DNA of 64,000 nucleotides from Spirochaetia bacterium (GCA_026002045.1 BOAV01000003.1:5064-69063), one strand, 5' to 3'. Shown: positions 10,771 to 19,872, counted from the first letter of the stretch. Program-made: numbers and translations. Notes: a model not told the origin generated them from the letters alone.

Positions 10771-11499
10771 ATGAAAAAAATAATTGCCGCCCTCTGTTTA
10801 TTTGCGGCGGCTTTTTCCCTTTACGGAAAGCCTATTGCGGAAGAGGCCGATCGGCCCGATGAAAAGCAGAATGTCAGCTATGCCTTTGGCCTGGTGCTGG
10901 GCTCCGACTTGCGGCAGACCGGCCTGGAATTTGACTATGACGCCTTTACCGAGGGTTTCCGCACATCAGTGGAAGGCCAGGAGCCCCGCTATACCTTTGA
11001 TGAGGCGGTTCAGGTGGTGCAGGCCGCTTTCCAGGCGTCCATGGCCCGGCAGGCGGAGGAAAACAGGGCAAGGGAAGCCAAATATTTGACCGAGAACGGA
11101 AAGCGGGACGGGGTGAGTACCACGGCCAGCGGCCTCCAATACGAGGTGATTAGCGCCGGTGAGGGGGAAAAACCCAGTGAAATGGCGCTGGTGCGGGTCA
11201 ACTACGAAGGAACCCTTACGGACGGAACCGTATTTGACAGCACCTGGGAGCGGAACGAAAGCGCCGAATTTCCCCTGGACCGGGTAATACCGGGCTGGCA
11301 GGAAGGCATTCAGCTTATGGGCGTGGGGGACAGCTATATCTTTTACATCCCATCAAGCCTGGCCTACGGTGAACAAGGCGCCGGAGATGTCATTCCCCCC
11401 TTCTCAACGTTGATCTTCAAAGTTGAACTGCTGGAAATTCTGGAAATCCCGGTCCAGGTTCAACAAGAACAAGGTGAAGAGGGCGAATCTATCTTTTGA
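10771..11499 (+). CDS. FKBP-type peptidyl-prolyl isomerase, secreted
   Basis: A tandem paralogue of the preceding gene, with 242 residues and the same architecture: helical N-domain (YAFGLVLGSDLRQTGL) and FKBP domain (SGLQYEVISAGEGEKPSE, VFDSTWERN, VIPGWQEGIQLMGVG, VIPPFSTLIFKVELLEI). It carries a cleavable signal peptide (MKKIIAALCLFAAAFSLYG) without a lipobox Cys, so it is probably soluble in the periplasm where its neighbour is lipidated. A charged tail (QQEQGEEGES) follows the domain. AGGAAG precedes the ATG. Its 3' end overlaps the convergent NDK-like gene by 11 bp. Confidence 0.92.
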   Translation: MKKIIAALCLFAAAFSLYGKPIAEEADRPDEKQNVSYAFGLVLGSDLRQTGLEFDYDAFTEGFRTSVEGQEPRYTFDEAVQVVQAAFQASMARQAEENRAREAKYLTENGKRDGVSTTASGLQYEVISAGEGEKPSEMALVRVNYEGTLTDGTVFDSTWERNESAEFPLDRVIPGWQEGIQLMGVGDSYIFYIPSSLAYGEQGAGDVIPPFSTLIFKVELLEILEIPVQVQQEQGEEGESIF

Positions 11500-12664
11500 G
11501 ATAATCGTTGATGATCGACAGCAGGGAATTTTCGCCGGTTTTGACGATGGCCCTTTCCCTTTCAAAACTTTCACGGGAATCCGAGGCATGGGCGGTGTTT
11601 ACCATCACATTGCTGCCGTATTCCCGGCGCACCGTTCCCCCCGGCGCTTTGAGGGGGTCCGTGGGGCCCAGCACGTCCCGGATCTTTTGGATGGCGTTTT
11701 CCCCCTCGTAGACCAGAATCATTGATTTGACGGTCCCCGGCGCTTTCCGTTCTTTTGGCGGGCAGTTGTCGGGCTGTTTGCCGGACATAAAATTGATGAT
11801 CCGGTTGAACTGATCCCGGGCATATTCCACCCCAAAATTGCCGACCAGGGCCTTTTCGCAAGCTTCGCTGAGAAGCACGCCGAATTCCCCTTCAAGCATT
11901 TCCCTTGCCTTTTTCCCGAACACCGGGGCCAGTTTTTCCTCCAAAGCCGCCTCCACGGGGCCGTAGAATTCCAGGGCCTCCTCCAGGGAAAAACAATGCA
12001 CCTTGAGCCCCACGATCCGTAAACCTGTCCGGGAGAACATGTCGATGATGGCCCCCGGTTTTGATGAAGCGTATTGCCAGTTATCGGGCTTGATGATCAC
12101 CAAGGTCTGTTCGATCCGGGAAGGGTCCGGGTACTGAACATTGCTTATGATATTGTCCTGACCCTTGAGGAAGCGGGCAAAGAGTTTCAGGTCCCCATCG
12201 GCCCAGGTTTGACCGCGGGGGGTGAGGACCGCAGGTTCAAAATAGCTTACCCGGTCGTTTCCTTCCCCGGCGAAGATAAGGTCAGAATAGGTATCCCGGA
12301 TAGTTTCCCCGGTAATGGAATCAAATTCCTGATGCTCGGGGTGCAGATGCCCGCAAATGGCCGTCAGTTTGCCGCAGGGGTCTTTCCCCCGGAAGAGGAG
12401 CAGCAGGCTGCGGTGCCGCTTGCCCCCCGAAGGGGCCAGTTTCTGTTCCACATATTCCGCCAAAAGGGTAACGCTGGGGGTTGAATTCTCATTTCGCAGG
12501 GCTGCGGCGTATTCCCGGACAAATTCCTCGTCCGGGGCAATCATCTGGACCCCCACCAGTTCCAGATCCGACTGGGAAAGCAGCCGCGCAATGACCCCCC
12601 CGGTCCGGCTCTTGGCAACCGTGTAGGGGGTTACCAGCACATAAGAAAGGGTTGTGGCTTCCAT
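11489..12664 (-). CDS. Double-domain nucleoside-diphosphate-kinase-like protein
   Basis: The 391-residue protein has two NDK-like halves. The N-terminal half (about 1-170) starts SYVLVTPYTVAKSRTGGVIARLL, like an NDK beta1/alphaA unit, but lacks a recognisable active-site His. The C-terminal half (about 185-391) has TLVIIKPDNW, GLRIVGLKV, a YEG-type segment and NTAHASDSRESFERE, which contains the phospho-accepting His in its N-x-x-H-x-SDS context. NDKs move gamma phosphates between nucleotides. Normal NDKs are about 140-150 residues, so this is more than twice that length. AGGAGAACAT precedes the ATG. Confidence 0.78.
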   Translation of the reverse strand: MEATTLSYVLVTPYTVAKSRTGGVIARLLSQSDLELVGVQMIAPDEEFVREYAAALRNENSTPSVTLLAEYVEQKLAPSGGKRHRSLLLLFRGKDPCGKLTAICGHLHPEHQEFDSITGETIRDTYSDLIFAGEGNDRVSYFEPAVLTPRGQTWADGDLKLFARFLKGQDNIISNVQYPDPSRIEQTLVIIKPDNWQYASSKPGAIIDMFSRTGLRIVGLKVHCFSLEEALEFYGPVEAALEEKLAPVFGKKAREMLEGEFGVLLSEACEKALVGNFGVEYARDQFNRIINFMSGKQPDNCPPKERKAPGTVKSMILVYEGENAIQKIRDVLGPTDPLKAPGGTVRREYGSNVMVNTAHASDSRESFERERAIVKTGENSLLSIINDYLKR

Positions 12665-12757
12665 ATGTTCTCCTGTTTACAAATAATTATAACATGAAAA
12701 ATGCTGATTTGAGAAGAAAAATTTACTATAATACGGAGGAACGCCTCACACCCGCCC

Positions 12758-14119
12758 CTAATTCCTGAACGAATGTATCGGCGCCGGAATCCTGCCCCCC
12801 CGTGAAATAAAAGCATCGCTGGAAGCCTTGTGGACTTCCATGATCGGCGCGCCGCCCAGGAGGCCGCCGAACTCGGCCCAGTCGCCGGCTTTTTTGCCGG
12901 GGACGGGGATGACCCGGACGGCGGTGGTTTTGTTGTTCACCATGCCGATGGCCATTTCATCGGCGATGATGGCCGAAATCGTGGAGGCGGGGGTGTCGCC
13001 GGGTAAGGCGATCATGTCCAGGCCCACGGAACAGACGCTGGTCATGGCTTCGAGTTTGTCAAGGTTGATTGAGCCGGAGCGGACCGCGGCGACCATGCCT
13101 TCGTCTTCGGAGACGGGGATGAAGGCCCCGGAGAAACCGCCCACATGGGTTGAGGCCATTACCCCGCCCTTCTTCACCATGTCGGTGAGCATTGCAAGGG
13201 CGGCGGTGGTGCCGTGGGTTCCCGCGGATTCAAGGCCCATCTCCTCAAGGATGCGGGCCACCGAGTCGCCGACCGCCGGGGTGGGAGCCAGGGAGAGGTC
13301 CAGAATGCCGAAGGGAACGCCGAGCCGCTTGGCGGCCTCCATCCCCACGAGCTGGCCCATGCGGGTAATCTTGAAGGCGGTCTTTTTGATGACATCCGCA
13401 AGCTCGTCAAAGCCGGCGTCCCGGTGGGATTCCAGGGCGGCTTTTACCACGCCGGGGCCGGAGACCCCCACGTTGAGGCAGCTCTCCGCCTCGCCGGGAC
13501 CGTGGAAGGCGCCGGCCATAAAGGGATTATCCTCCGGCGCGTTGCAGAACACCACGAGCTTTGCGCAGCCGATGCCGTCACGGTCCGCAGTCCTTTCAGC
13601 GGCGGCCTTGATAATTTCACCCATGCGGCGCACCGCGTTCATGTTGATGCCGCTCTTGCTGCTCGCCACATTCACCGAAGCGCAGACCCGGCTCGTGGAA
13701 GATAAGGCCGCAGGAATGGAACCGATGAGCCGTTCATCACCTTTGGTAAAACCCTTCTGTACCAGTGCGGAAAAGCCCCCCACAAAATCGATCCCCAGTT
13801 CCCCGGCAATTTCGTCCAGGCATTGAGCGTATGGGGTGTAGTCCTCGTCATCGGAGGAAGCGGCAACCAGGGCCATGGGCGTAACCGAAAGCCGTTTGTT
13901 GATGATGGGGATGCCGTACTCGGTTTCAATTTCCCGGCCAACGCTTACCAAAGGACCTGCAAGGCGCAGCAGCTTTTCCCGGATACGCCTGCGGGTTTCC
14001 GCCCCGGAGGATGCGGCGCAGTCAAGCAGGGACACACCCAATGTGATGGCCCGGATATCCAGCTTGTACCGGATAAACATATCAACCGTTTCTTTTATTT
14101 CGTAGGGCGTGAATAGCAT
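12758..14119 (-). CDS. UPF0210 (PFL-fold, DUF711) family protein
   Basis: This is a 453-residue cytoplasmic protein of the UPF0210 family, whose structural relatives fold like pyruvate-formate lyase. Recognisable family stretches are [15 protein letters not shown] near the N-terminus, [63 protein letters not shown] and the C-terminal [18 protein letters not shown]. The biochemical role is not established. It begins 2 bp after the ACT-domain gene, the partner usually found beside UPF0210 proteins. A second copy of its last 36 codons lies at 19108-19214. Confidence 0.92.
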   Translation of the reverse strand: MLFTPYEIKETVDMFIRYKLDIRAITLGVSLLDCAASSGAETRRRIREKLLRLAGPLVSVGREIETEYGIPIINKRLSVTPMALVAASSDDEDYTPYAQCLDEIAGELGIDFVGGFSALVQKGFTKGDERLIGSIPAALSSTSRVCASVNVASSKSGINMNAVRRMGEIIKAAAERTADRDGIGCAKLVVFCNAPEDNPFMAGAFHGPGEAESCLNVGVSGPGVVKAALESHRDAGFDELADVIKKTAFKITRMGQLVGMEAAKRLGVPFGILDLSLAPTPAVGDSVARILEEMGLESAGTHGTTAALAMLTDMVKKGGVMASTHVGGFSGAFIPVSEDEGMVAAVRSGSINLDKLEAMTSVCSVGLDMIALPGDTPASTISAIIADEMAIGMVNNKTTAVRVIPVPGKKAGDWAEFGGLLGGAPIMEVHKASSDAFISRGGRIPAPIHSFRN

Positions 14120-14121
14120 TA

Positions 14122-14391
14122 CTAAATCCTGTGCATTGCGCTGAACACGCGCTCGTGCATCAAACTGATGGATACGTTCAGGGTTTCTCCCAATTCCGAC
14201 AATTCAGCCTTAACCGCGTCAAGGGTTTTTGTGCTGGAAGAAAGATCCACCATCATCATCATGACAAAATTTCCCGAAAGGATGGTTTGGCTGATATCTT
14301 CGATGTTAATTTTCCGTTCCGCGAGAAATGCGCTGACCCTGGCGATGATACCGACCTGATCGGTTCCCACCACGGTGATAATTGCGTTCAT
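14122..14391 (-). CDS. ACT domain protein, UPF0237 family
   Basis: A single small ACT domain: [22 protein letters not shown], then a second beta-alpha-beta unit ([20 protein letters not shown]). ACT domains bind small ligands, usually amino acids. UPF0237 members are standardly encoded next to UPF0210 genes, and this one is 2 bp upstream of its partner, so a shared ligand-sensing function is likely but unproven. I chose the ATG at 14391 (89 residues) because relatives begin at this point. An ATG six codons earlier (14409) is also possible and has no better ribosome site. Confidence 0.9.
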   Translation of the reverse strand: MNAIITVVGTDQVGIIARVSAFLAERKINIEDISQTILSGNFVMMMMVDLSSSTKTLDAVKAELSELGETLNVSISLMHERVFSAMHRI

Positions 14392-14420
14392 CTGATTAAA
14401 GGCCCCCATTATTATTGTTG

Positions 14421-15518
14421 TTAATCGTTCTCTATCTTGTGTTCGGTGAGGAAGAGATCCAGCACCGTAAGAAACAGTATTACTATCATGGGCCCCAGGA
14501 TAAGGCCGTTGAAGCCGAAGGCGCTCAGGCCCCCCATGATGGCGAAAAAGATGATCAAAGGGTGGAGCTGGATGCGATCCTTTAAAAACATGGGCCGCAG
14601 CACATTATCCAAAAGTGAGATAAAGACGGCGGAAACCACCAGGAAAATCACCCCATTAACCACATCCCCGGTTAAGAGCCGGATAAGCCCCAGGGGCCAC
14701 CACACGAGGCTGCCGCCAACCATGGGAATAAACACGCAGATAAAGGTGAGCATCGCCAATACCAGGGCGCCCTTCACTTCAAAAATAGTAAAGATGATAT
14801 AGGCCATGGCTGCCTGTATCAGGGCCACCATGATGTAGCCGAAAAAGAGGTTCCGGGTAATGTCCATAAATTTACCGGTGAGGGTGGTGATGTATTCTTT
14901 GCGGATGGGAATGGCGTGAAGCACCAGCCGGGAAAGATAGGAACCGTCAATGTAAAAAAAGAAAAGGCAGAAGATCATCAGTATAATGCCAAAGAAAAAG
15001 CTGCCCACATTCATCGCCACAGTAGTACTCAGGGCGAACATGCGCTGCAGGCTGGAATTCAAAAGGTCCACAAGCCGTTTCTGAATCTCATCCCCGGAGA
15101 TGATGATCCGGTCCGCAGAAATATCTTTTATGAGATTAGAAAGATTTGCAAAAAGATCCTGAAGGGCTTCGGGCTTGTCATTAAACACGTCCCGGACAAA
15201 ACGCATCAGATCCAGTATCTGCCGGGAAAAGATGGATGCTACAAAGGTGAGGGGAATCAAAATGATGACTGCGGTACCGACAGCAAAAACCGCCGCCAAA
15301 ATATTTTTGATGATTACCCCGCTGGTTTTGGTAACATCAACATTCCGAATAATCCGGTGATGAATGGGGCTGATCAGCACATAGAGCAGGGTGGACCAGA
15401 GGAGCACCGTGAAAAAGGGCGCAAAAAGCCGGCACACCATGACAAGGAGGAGAATGAGGATACCCCCAAAGACGAAGGTCTGTACCGTCTTGGACGGAGG
15501 CTGGCTGTTATCGCTCAT
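14421..15518 (-). CDS. AI-2E family transporter (PerM-like membrane protein)
   Basis: A 365-residue integral membrane protein with about seven or eight hydrophobic segments. A long amphipathic central stretch (about 115-180) is typical of the AI-2E/PerM exporter family, and the conserved end GFNGLILGPMIVILFLTVLDLF is clear. Family members export autoinducer-2 or other small solutes, or act in sodium/proton antiport; the substrate cannot be told. Its ATG overlaps the stop of the TPR gene upstream as ATGA. The ACT and UPF0210 genes follow closely, so all five leftward genes probably share a transcript. Confidence 0.88.
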   Translation of the reverse strand: MSDNSQPPSKTVQTFVFGGILILLLVMVCRLFAPFFTVLLWSTLLYVLISPIHHRIIRNVDVTKTSGVIIKNILAAVFAVGTAVIILIPLTFVASIFSRQILDLMRFVRDVFNDKPEALQDLFANLSNLIKDISADRIIISGDEIQKRLVDLLNSSLQRMFALSTTVAMNVGSFFFGIILMIFCLFFFYIDGSYLSRLVLHAIPIRKEYITTLTGKFMDITRNLFFGYIMVALIQAAMAYIIFTIFEVKGALVLAMLTFICVFIPMVGGSLVWWPLGLIRLLTGDVVNGVIFLVVSAVFISLLDNVLRPMFLKDRIQLHPLIIFFAIMGGLSAFGFNGLILGPMIVILFLTVLDLFLTEHKIEND

Positions 15519-17569
15519 AAGCCTACCAGTATCCGCTGTGCTTCCGCATTCCCCGGATAGGCCGGATTACGTTTCACCAAATCCTGGAGATACCCCTTGG
15601 CCGCATCGGCTTCCCCAAGGAGGGCGCAGGTTTTACCCAATTGTAAAATGGCCTCCCAGTTGTCACGATCAAAACGCAGCAGTTCCTGGTAGGCGTCCCT
15701 GGCCTTGGGGAGATTTTCCGCCTTCACATAAGCCAATGCAAGGTTGAGCCTTACCGTGCTGTTCCCCGGTTCCTTTGCCAGAGCCTTTTCGTAATGTTCC
15801 ACGCTGGAGGGCCAATTTTCCTGTTTGGCGTATACCTCACCCAGGTTGTTGTTAACCTGAGAATTGGACGGTTCCAGGCGGTACGCTTCGAGTAAATATT
15901 GCAGAGCCTCAGGATACAAACCATTTTCAAGATAAAACCTTCCCAGGTTTATCCGGGGCTTTACATACTTTTGGTCCAGCGCTGCCGCAGTGGCATAGGC
16001 CATGACGACCCCGTCAATATCCCCCACGGCCTCATTGGCCTGCCCCAGGGTATAGGCGTATTCCTTGTTGCCGGGGGAACTCTCCACGGCCTTCCTGGCA
16101 AAGCTGACCGCTTCGGCATTTTTATTCAGGGCGATCTTCACCACCGCCATATTGTAATTGGTCTGATCATCATCTGGATTGATCTGTAAGGCCCGGTTAA
16201 AGGAAGCCTCCGCCGCGGCATAATTTTGAGCGGTGCTCTGGGCCGCGCCCATTTCCCGTAAGGAAGCGATGTCGTTGGGGCTGTACTGCAGGGCCTGGCT
16301 AAAAGAAGCTATGGCCCCGGCGGAATCCCCCTTTGCAAGGAGAATGCGGGCTATCTCCCGGTGGGCCACCGCATAGTCCGCCTTAATGGCTACGGCCTTG
16401 CGGTAGGCATTGAGGGCCTCGTCCTGGCGGCCCAGGACACGGAGGGTGCCCCCCAGGTTATACCAGGCAGGTTCAAAGTCCGGCTTGATTTTGAGGCATG
16501 CCTCGAAGGACTGCCGGGCATCGGCAAAACGGCGGGCATTGAAATGGACCCGCCCCAGCTCAAATGAATACAGATAGTTGGCCGGGTCCAGCTTCACCGC
16601 TTCCTTAAATTCCTCGGTGGCATTATCCCACTGCTTCAAGTCCCGGTATATCTTTCCCAATGTATAATGGGGAAGGGCCTGGGTGGGATCGGCGGCAATG
16701 GCGGCCCGCGCCTGGGCTCCCGCTTCCAAAACGGCCTTGCGGCCTTCTTCGGTATCGCTCTGCGCAGTCCCGGTATCGTACCAGCTTTCGGCTATTTCCG
16801 ACCGTTTCTGCGCCTCAAAACGGGTTTCCCCCGCAGGGACACGGCTCAGGGCATCATTAAAGGCTTTGGCGCCCCCTGCAAGGTCCAGCTTCTCAAGCAG
16901 GGATTGCCCCATGGCTATGAGGTCATTCACCGCCCGCAACTGGGCCTGTCTTTCAGCGGAAAGCCGGGCCATTTCCTCTTCCTGGGCCTTGCGGCGCATT
17001 GCCTCAGCCTCGGCGGCGGCCTTTTTTTCCGCCTCTTCGGCGGCCCTGGCGGAAGCTGCCGCTTCTGCACGCTGCCGGTCTTCCTCGGCGGCCTGTCGGC
17101 GGCTTTCCTCAAGCCTGGTCTGGGCGGCGATCTCTGCGGCGCTGGGCTGCCTGCCCGATGCAAGGGCCTGGGATAGCGCCGCAGTTAAGGCGGCGGTGTC
17201 CGGGCCGGAATATCCCGCTGCGGGGTTATTCCCCCCGACGGCGTTTGCCGCCGCTCGTGCTGCCGCATCCCGTGCAGCCAGCGCAGCCGCACGGGCGGCC
17301 AGCGCTTCGTCCCGAATATCCTTGGCTTCCTGATCGTTTGAATCTTCTATAAGCAGCCGGTCCATAAGATCCAGGGCCCGGTTAAATTCATCCTGTGCAA
17401 TATAGTCCCTGGCAAGCTTTATGATATTCTGCCGTTGGGCATTGCCGCCCTTGTCCCGGTTCCCGAAAAAATTACCCTTCCCAAGCGCCAGAAACCCGCC
17501 ACCGAGAAGCAGAATCAACAATACCGCTGCCGATACGATGAGTATCTTTTTTTTCTTATCGCTTTCCAT
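15515..17569 (-). CDS. Membrane-anchored TPR protein with Ala/Glu-rich coiled coil
   Basis: A cytoplasmic Lys-rich start (MESDKKKK) and one hydrophobic helix (about 9-30) anchor the 684-residue protein; the rest is probably periplasmic. Residues about 85-215 are extremely Ala/Glu/Arg-rich (AARAAALAARDAAARAAA, EEAEKKAAAEAEAMRRKAQ), predicting a long coiled coil. At least ten TPR units follow from about 290 to 680, recognisable by repeated (W/Y)xxLG and AxxxFxxAL(x)2xP patterns. TPRs mediate protein-protein contacts; the partner is unknown. The gene sits between another TPR protein and the AI-2E exporter. Confidence 0.85.
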   Translation of the reverse strand: MESDKKKKILIVSAAVLLILLLGGGFLALGKGNFFGNRDKGGNAQRQNIIKLARDYIAQDEFNRALDLMDRLLIEDSNDQEAKDIRDEALAARAAALAARDAAARAAANAVGGNNPAAGYSGPDTAALTAALSQALASGRQPSAAEIAAQTRLEESRRQAAEEDRQRAEAAASARAAEEAEKKAAAEAEAMRRKAQEEEMARLSAERQAQLRAVNDLIAMGQSLLEKLDLAGGAKAFNDALSRVPAGETRFEAQKRSEIAESWYDTGTAQSDTEEGRKAVLEAGAQARAAIAADPTQALPHYTLGKIYRDLKQWDNATEEFKEAVKLDPANYLYSFELGRVHFNARRFADARQSFEACLKIKPDFEPAWYNLGGTLRVLGRQDEALNAYRKAVAIKADYAVAHREIARILLAKGDSAGAIASFSQALQYSPNDIASLREMGAAQSTAQNYAAAEASFNRALQINPDDDQTNYNMAVVKIALNKNAEAVSFARKAVESSPGNKEYAYTLGQANEAVGDIDGVVMAYATAAALDQKYVKPRINLGRFYLENGLYPEALQYLLEAYRLEPSNSQVNNNLGEVYAKQENWPSSVEHYEKALAKEPGNSTVRLNLALAYVKAENLPKARDAYQELLRFDRDNWEAILQLGKTCALLGEADAAKGYLQDLVKRNPAYPGNAEAQRILVGL

Positions 17570-17595
17570 TATTTTATACTCCCATCTAAAAAAAC

Positions 17596-18453
17596 TTATT
17601 CAAGCTCGAATTCGCCTTCATACCCCAGCACATCCTCACTTCCTGCGGAAAGCCCCCTGGTATTTTCCGCCGAAGACTGAAGGGAGGCGGAAAGTTCGTC
17701 CATCATGCGCTGCCGCCGTTCTGCCGCGTCTTTCGCGGCATTCTCCGCCGCTATCCGCTGCCGCTCCGCAGTCTCCTCAGCTATTTTCTTCTGCTGTTCC
17801 GCAAAGGCCGCCGCCTGTTCCCGCCGCTGCTCCGCAGCCGCCGCCTCTTCCTTTGCGGCATTCTCCGCCACAATCTTCTGGCGCTCCGCCTGTTCCGCAG
17901 CCTCTTCCTTCCGCCGATCTTCCGCCGTGGATTCCTCCCGGATAAAGGCCATAAGCTGCTCTATCTGGGGGCGTTTGGGGGAATTGGGTTCCAGAATCAG
18001 GAACAGCTCGTAATCGGGCATGGCCGTATTGAGGGACCCGGCCTTGATCCGGGTGTTTCCCCGGTTCAGGTAGGCCGAGGCATAGCCGGGGTCCGCCTCA
18101 ATCGCCTGGGTATAGTACTGCTCCGCAAAAACGGCGCTTCCCTTGATATAATACGCATTACCCAGGTTATAGGCAATGCGGGCCTGCTCGTTCCCTGCCC
18201 GGGGCAGGATCCTCCGGTAGGTGGTGATGGCTTCGTCAATCATGTCCAGCTGCTGATAAACAATACCCAGGTAGAGGAAGGCCTTTACATTGGAGGGGTC
18301 CTGGGCGGTGATTTTTTCCAGAATGGCTTGGGCTTCCTTTGGCTTATTCTGCATAAAAAGCTCTTCCCCCCGGGCAAAATCATCGCTTTGGGCGGAGAGT
18401 ACCCTAACAAAAAGGAGCAGCAAACAGGGAACCAACAGGATTTTTTTCACCAT
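17596..18453 (-). CDS. Secreted TPR protein with coiled-coil C-terminus
   Basis: The 285-residue protein starts with a signal peptide (MVKKILLVPCLLLLFVRVLSA). About four TPR units follow (about 25-160, including AFLYLGIVYQQLDMIDEAI and RIAYNLGNAYYIKG), then an Ala/Glu/Arg/Gln coiled coil (about 165-255). The order of domains is the reverse of the neighbouring larger TPR protein. I chose the ATG at 18453, preceded by GAGTGAGG; a GTG three codons earlier would disrupt that ribosome site. It opens the leftward five-gene operon. Confidence 0.82.
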   Translation of the reverse strand: MVKKILLVPCLLLLFVRVLSAQSDDFARGEELFMQNKPKEAQAILEKITAQDPSNVKAFLYLGIVYQQLDMIDEAITTYRRILPRAGNEQARIAYNLGNAYYIKGSAVFAEQYYTQAIEADPGYASAYLNRGNTRIKAGSLNTAMPDYELFLILEPNSPKRPQIEQLMAFIREESTAEDRRKEEAAEQAERQKIVAENAAKEEAAAAEQRREQAAAFAEQQKKIAEETAERQRIAAENAAKDAAERRQRMMDELSASLQSSAENTRGLSAGSEDVLGYEGEFELE

Positions 18454-18532
18454 ACACCTCACTCTTAATGTCGGCTAATCAGGGGGAAGGGATTACCGTT
18501 TCATTGATTGGACTTGTCAAGCGGATAACGGG

Positions 18533-18856
18533 TTATTTGCCCTCCTGCCCCAATTCCTTGAGCCTGAAGGCAAGGACCTTCTCCATATCGCTTATCACCA
18601 GTTCCTGAAACTTTTTATTGGCGCCCCCTTCTTCTGACGGAAAGGCCCTGGTTGAAAACAAATCCGGGGCGTCAATCTCCAGGGCGGCGGCGATCCGTTC
18701 CAGCATCTCCGGGGTCGGAAAGCTCCGCTCCTTCTCTATCATACTAATATAGTGGGTCGATGTATTCACCCGTTCCGCCAGTTTTTCCTGCGAAATTCTC
18801 AGGACATGCCGCTGTTCCTTCATGTTAAAGGCCAGTAAGGCCCTAAGACTTGTCAT
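18533..18856 (-). CDS. XRE-family helix-turn-helix regulator
   Basis: A 107-residue protein whose first about 65 residues form an XRE/Cro-type HTH: ISQEKLAERVNTSTHYISMIEKERSFPTPEMLERIAAALE. The remaining Lys/Glu-rich tail (about 40 residues) shows no ligand-binding domain, so it probably acts as a simple repressor. It is separated by 79 bp from the TPR operon start, which lies downstream of it in the same direction, so it may belong to that transcript. No clear Shine-Dalgarno is visible. Confidence 0.88.
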   Translation of the reverse strand: MTSLRALLAFNMKEQRHVLRISQEKLAERVNTSTHYISMIEKERSFPTPEMLERIAAALEIDAPDLFSTRAFPSEEGGANKKFQELVISDMEKVLAFRLKELGQEGK

Positions 18857-19076
18857 AATTTTTAGCTTTAGGTGTATCCAAGGCCTTGAAAAATACAGTT
18901 TCAGTATCTAATATATAACGTAAAATTATATTTATTCATACATTTATGAATGATAATAAATATATCTGATATTTTTTGTAAGGATTTCATGGATTTCCGG
19001 GTTTTTTTATGGCATACCCAGTATTTGTATGAATGCTGATAAAAGACGGCGGGAAAGACCGCAAAGGATGTCGGTT
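18857..19076. other. AT-rich intergenic region with inverted repeat
   Basis: This 220-bp stretch between the divergent XRE gene and the small chimeric frame is much richer in A+T than its surroundings. It contains ATTCATA-CATT-TATGAAT at 18934-18951 (7-bp arms) and AT-rich promoter-like text in both directions. The inverted repeat is a candidate operator, perhaps for the adjacent XRE regulator. No gene is seen. Confidence 0.5.
18934..18951. promoter_or_regulatory. Candidate operator, inverted repeat
   Basis: ATTCATA and TATGAAT are exact inverted arms separated by 4 bp, embedded in AT-rich DNA about 80 bp upstream of the XRE gene start. Size and symmetry suit an HTH dimer site. It differs from the ATTCAACA palindrome at 19960. 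Confidence 0.4.
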
Positions 19077-19214
19077 ATGAAAAAAGGAAAGAAAATTCTC
19101 GTGGTGGGCCTCCTCGGCGGCGCGCCGATCATGGAAGTCCACAAGGCGTCCAGCGATGCCTTTATTGCGCGTGGGGGCAGGATTCCGGCGCCGATACACT
19201 CCTTCAGGAATTAG
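19077..19214 (+). pseudogene. Chimeric frame: short foreign start fused to duplicated UPF0210 3' end
   Basis: The 45-codon frame has 11 residues ([11 protein letters not shown]), then [19 protein letters not shown] and an end that is nearly identical to the last 36 residues of the UPF0210 protein encoded at 12758-14119; only one residue (A for S) differs. The DNA is also near-identical over about 110 bp, in the opposite orientation. KKILVVG resembles the opening of a Rossmann-fold protein. I read this as a recombination scar in which a fragment of the UPF0210 gene replaced the middle of another gene. A ribosome site (AGGA) is present, so a peptide could still be made. Confidence 0.7.
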
Positions 19215-19227
19215 GGGGAAAATTTTT

Positions 19228-19323
19228 TTGAGATTGATGACGTATCCGGGCAGAACCGATACCTTCTTTGAAGCGGGCAAGATTATTGCCCAGACCGCCG
19301 CGTCCCTTATTAAGGAAAATTGA
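19228..19323 (+). pseudogene. Remnant 3' end of an unidentified gene
   Basis: After the TAG at 19214 another frame runs MTYPGRTDTFFEAGKIIAQTAASLIKEN and stops at TGA 19321-19323, directly before the regulator's ATG at 19324. It has a protein-like C-terminal helix (FFEAGKIIAQTAASLI) but no start with a ribosome site. It may be the tail of the same gene whose head is [11 protein letters not shown] at 19077, the middle being lost. The family was not recognised. Confidence 0.4.
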
Positions 19324-19872
19324 ATGAATTCTCAAAAAACGCATATCGGCAGCCATATCAGAAAGCTCAGGAAACTTCAGCAGCGGACTTTACAAGATGT
19401 GGCTGATACCTGCGGATATACCAAAAGCCTGCTTTCAAAAATTGAGAGCGGTAAGGTGGTGCCCCCCATTGCGACATTGGTAAAAATCGCCTCCGCCCTG
19501 AACACCAATATTGCCGCATTGATGGCGGAAGGTGATAATATTGATTGTATTTTTGTTCCCGCAAGGCAAAAGGGGGTTGAGCCTGTTCCAACGGAAAGCG
19601 GATATTTCATTCTTCCCCTGGCGGTGGAACTCAAGAAGAAAAAAATGCAGCCCTTTATCTTCACTATCCGGGCGGAGGATCTTAATGATAAAGTTCACAG
19701 CCATCTTGGTGAGGAATTCATTTATATGCTGGAAGGAAAGATGGAATTTCAGGTTGGCCTTAATACATACCGGCTTAAACCCGGAGACAGTCTTTTTTTT
19801 GAATCCGCCCGAGATCACCGAATTTTGAATGTACTATCCGCCAAGGTAAAATATCTGGATATATTCAATTAG
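19324..19872 (+). CDS. XRE-family regulator with C-terminal cupin domain
   Basis: The 182-residue protein has an HTH at about 8-66 (IRKLRKLQQRTLQDVADTCGYTKSLLSKIESGKVVPPIATLVKIASAL) and a cupin sensor domain at about 105-180 (HSHLGEEFIYMLEGKMEF, LKPGDSLFFESARDHRI). This architecture is common among regulators that sense a small metabolite in the cupin barrel. It lies immediately upstream of the transporter operon beginning at 20008. That operon's promoter has a perfect palindrome between its -35 and -10 boxes, the best candidate for this protein's binding site. Confidence 0.92.
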   Translation: MNSQKTHIGSHIRKLRKLQQRTLQDVADTCGYTKSLLSKIESGKVVPPIATLVKIASALNTNIAALMAEGDNIDCIFVPARQKGVEPVPTESGYFILPLAVELKKKKMQPFIFTIRAEDLNDKVHSHLGEEFIYMLEGKMEFQVGLNTYRLKPGDSLFFESARDHRILNVLSAKVKYLDIFN

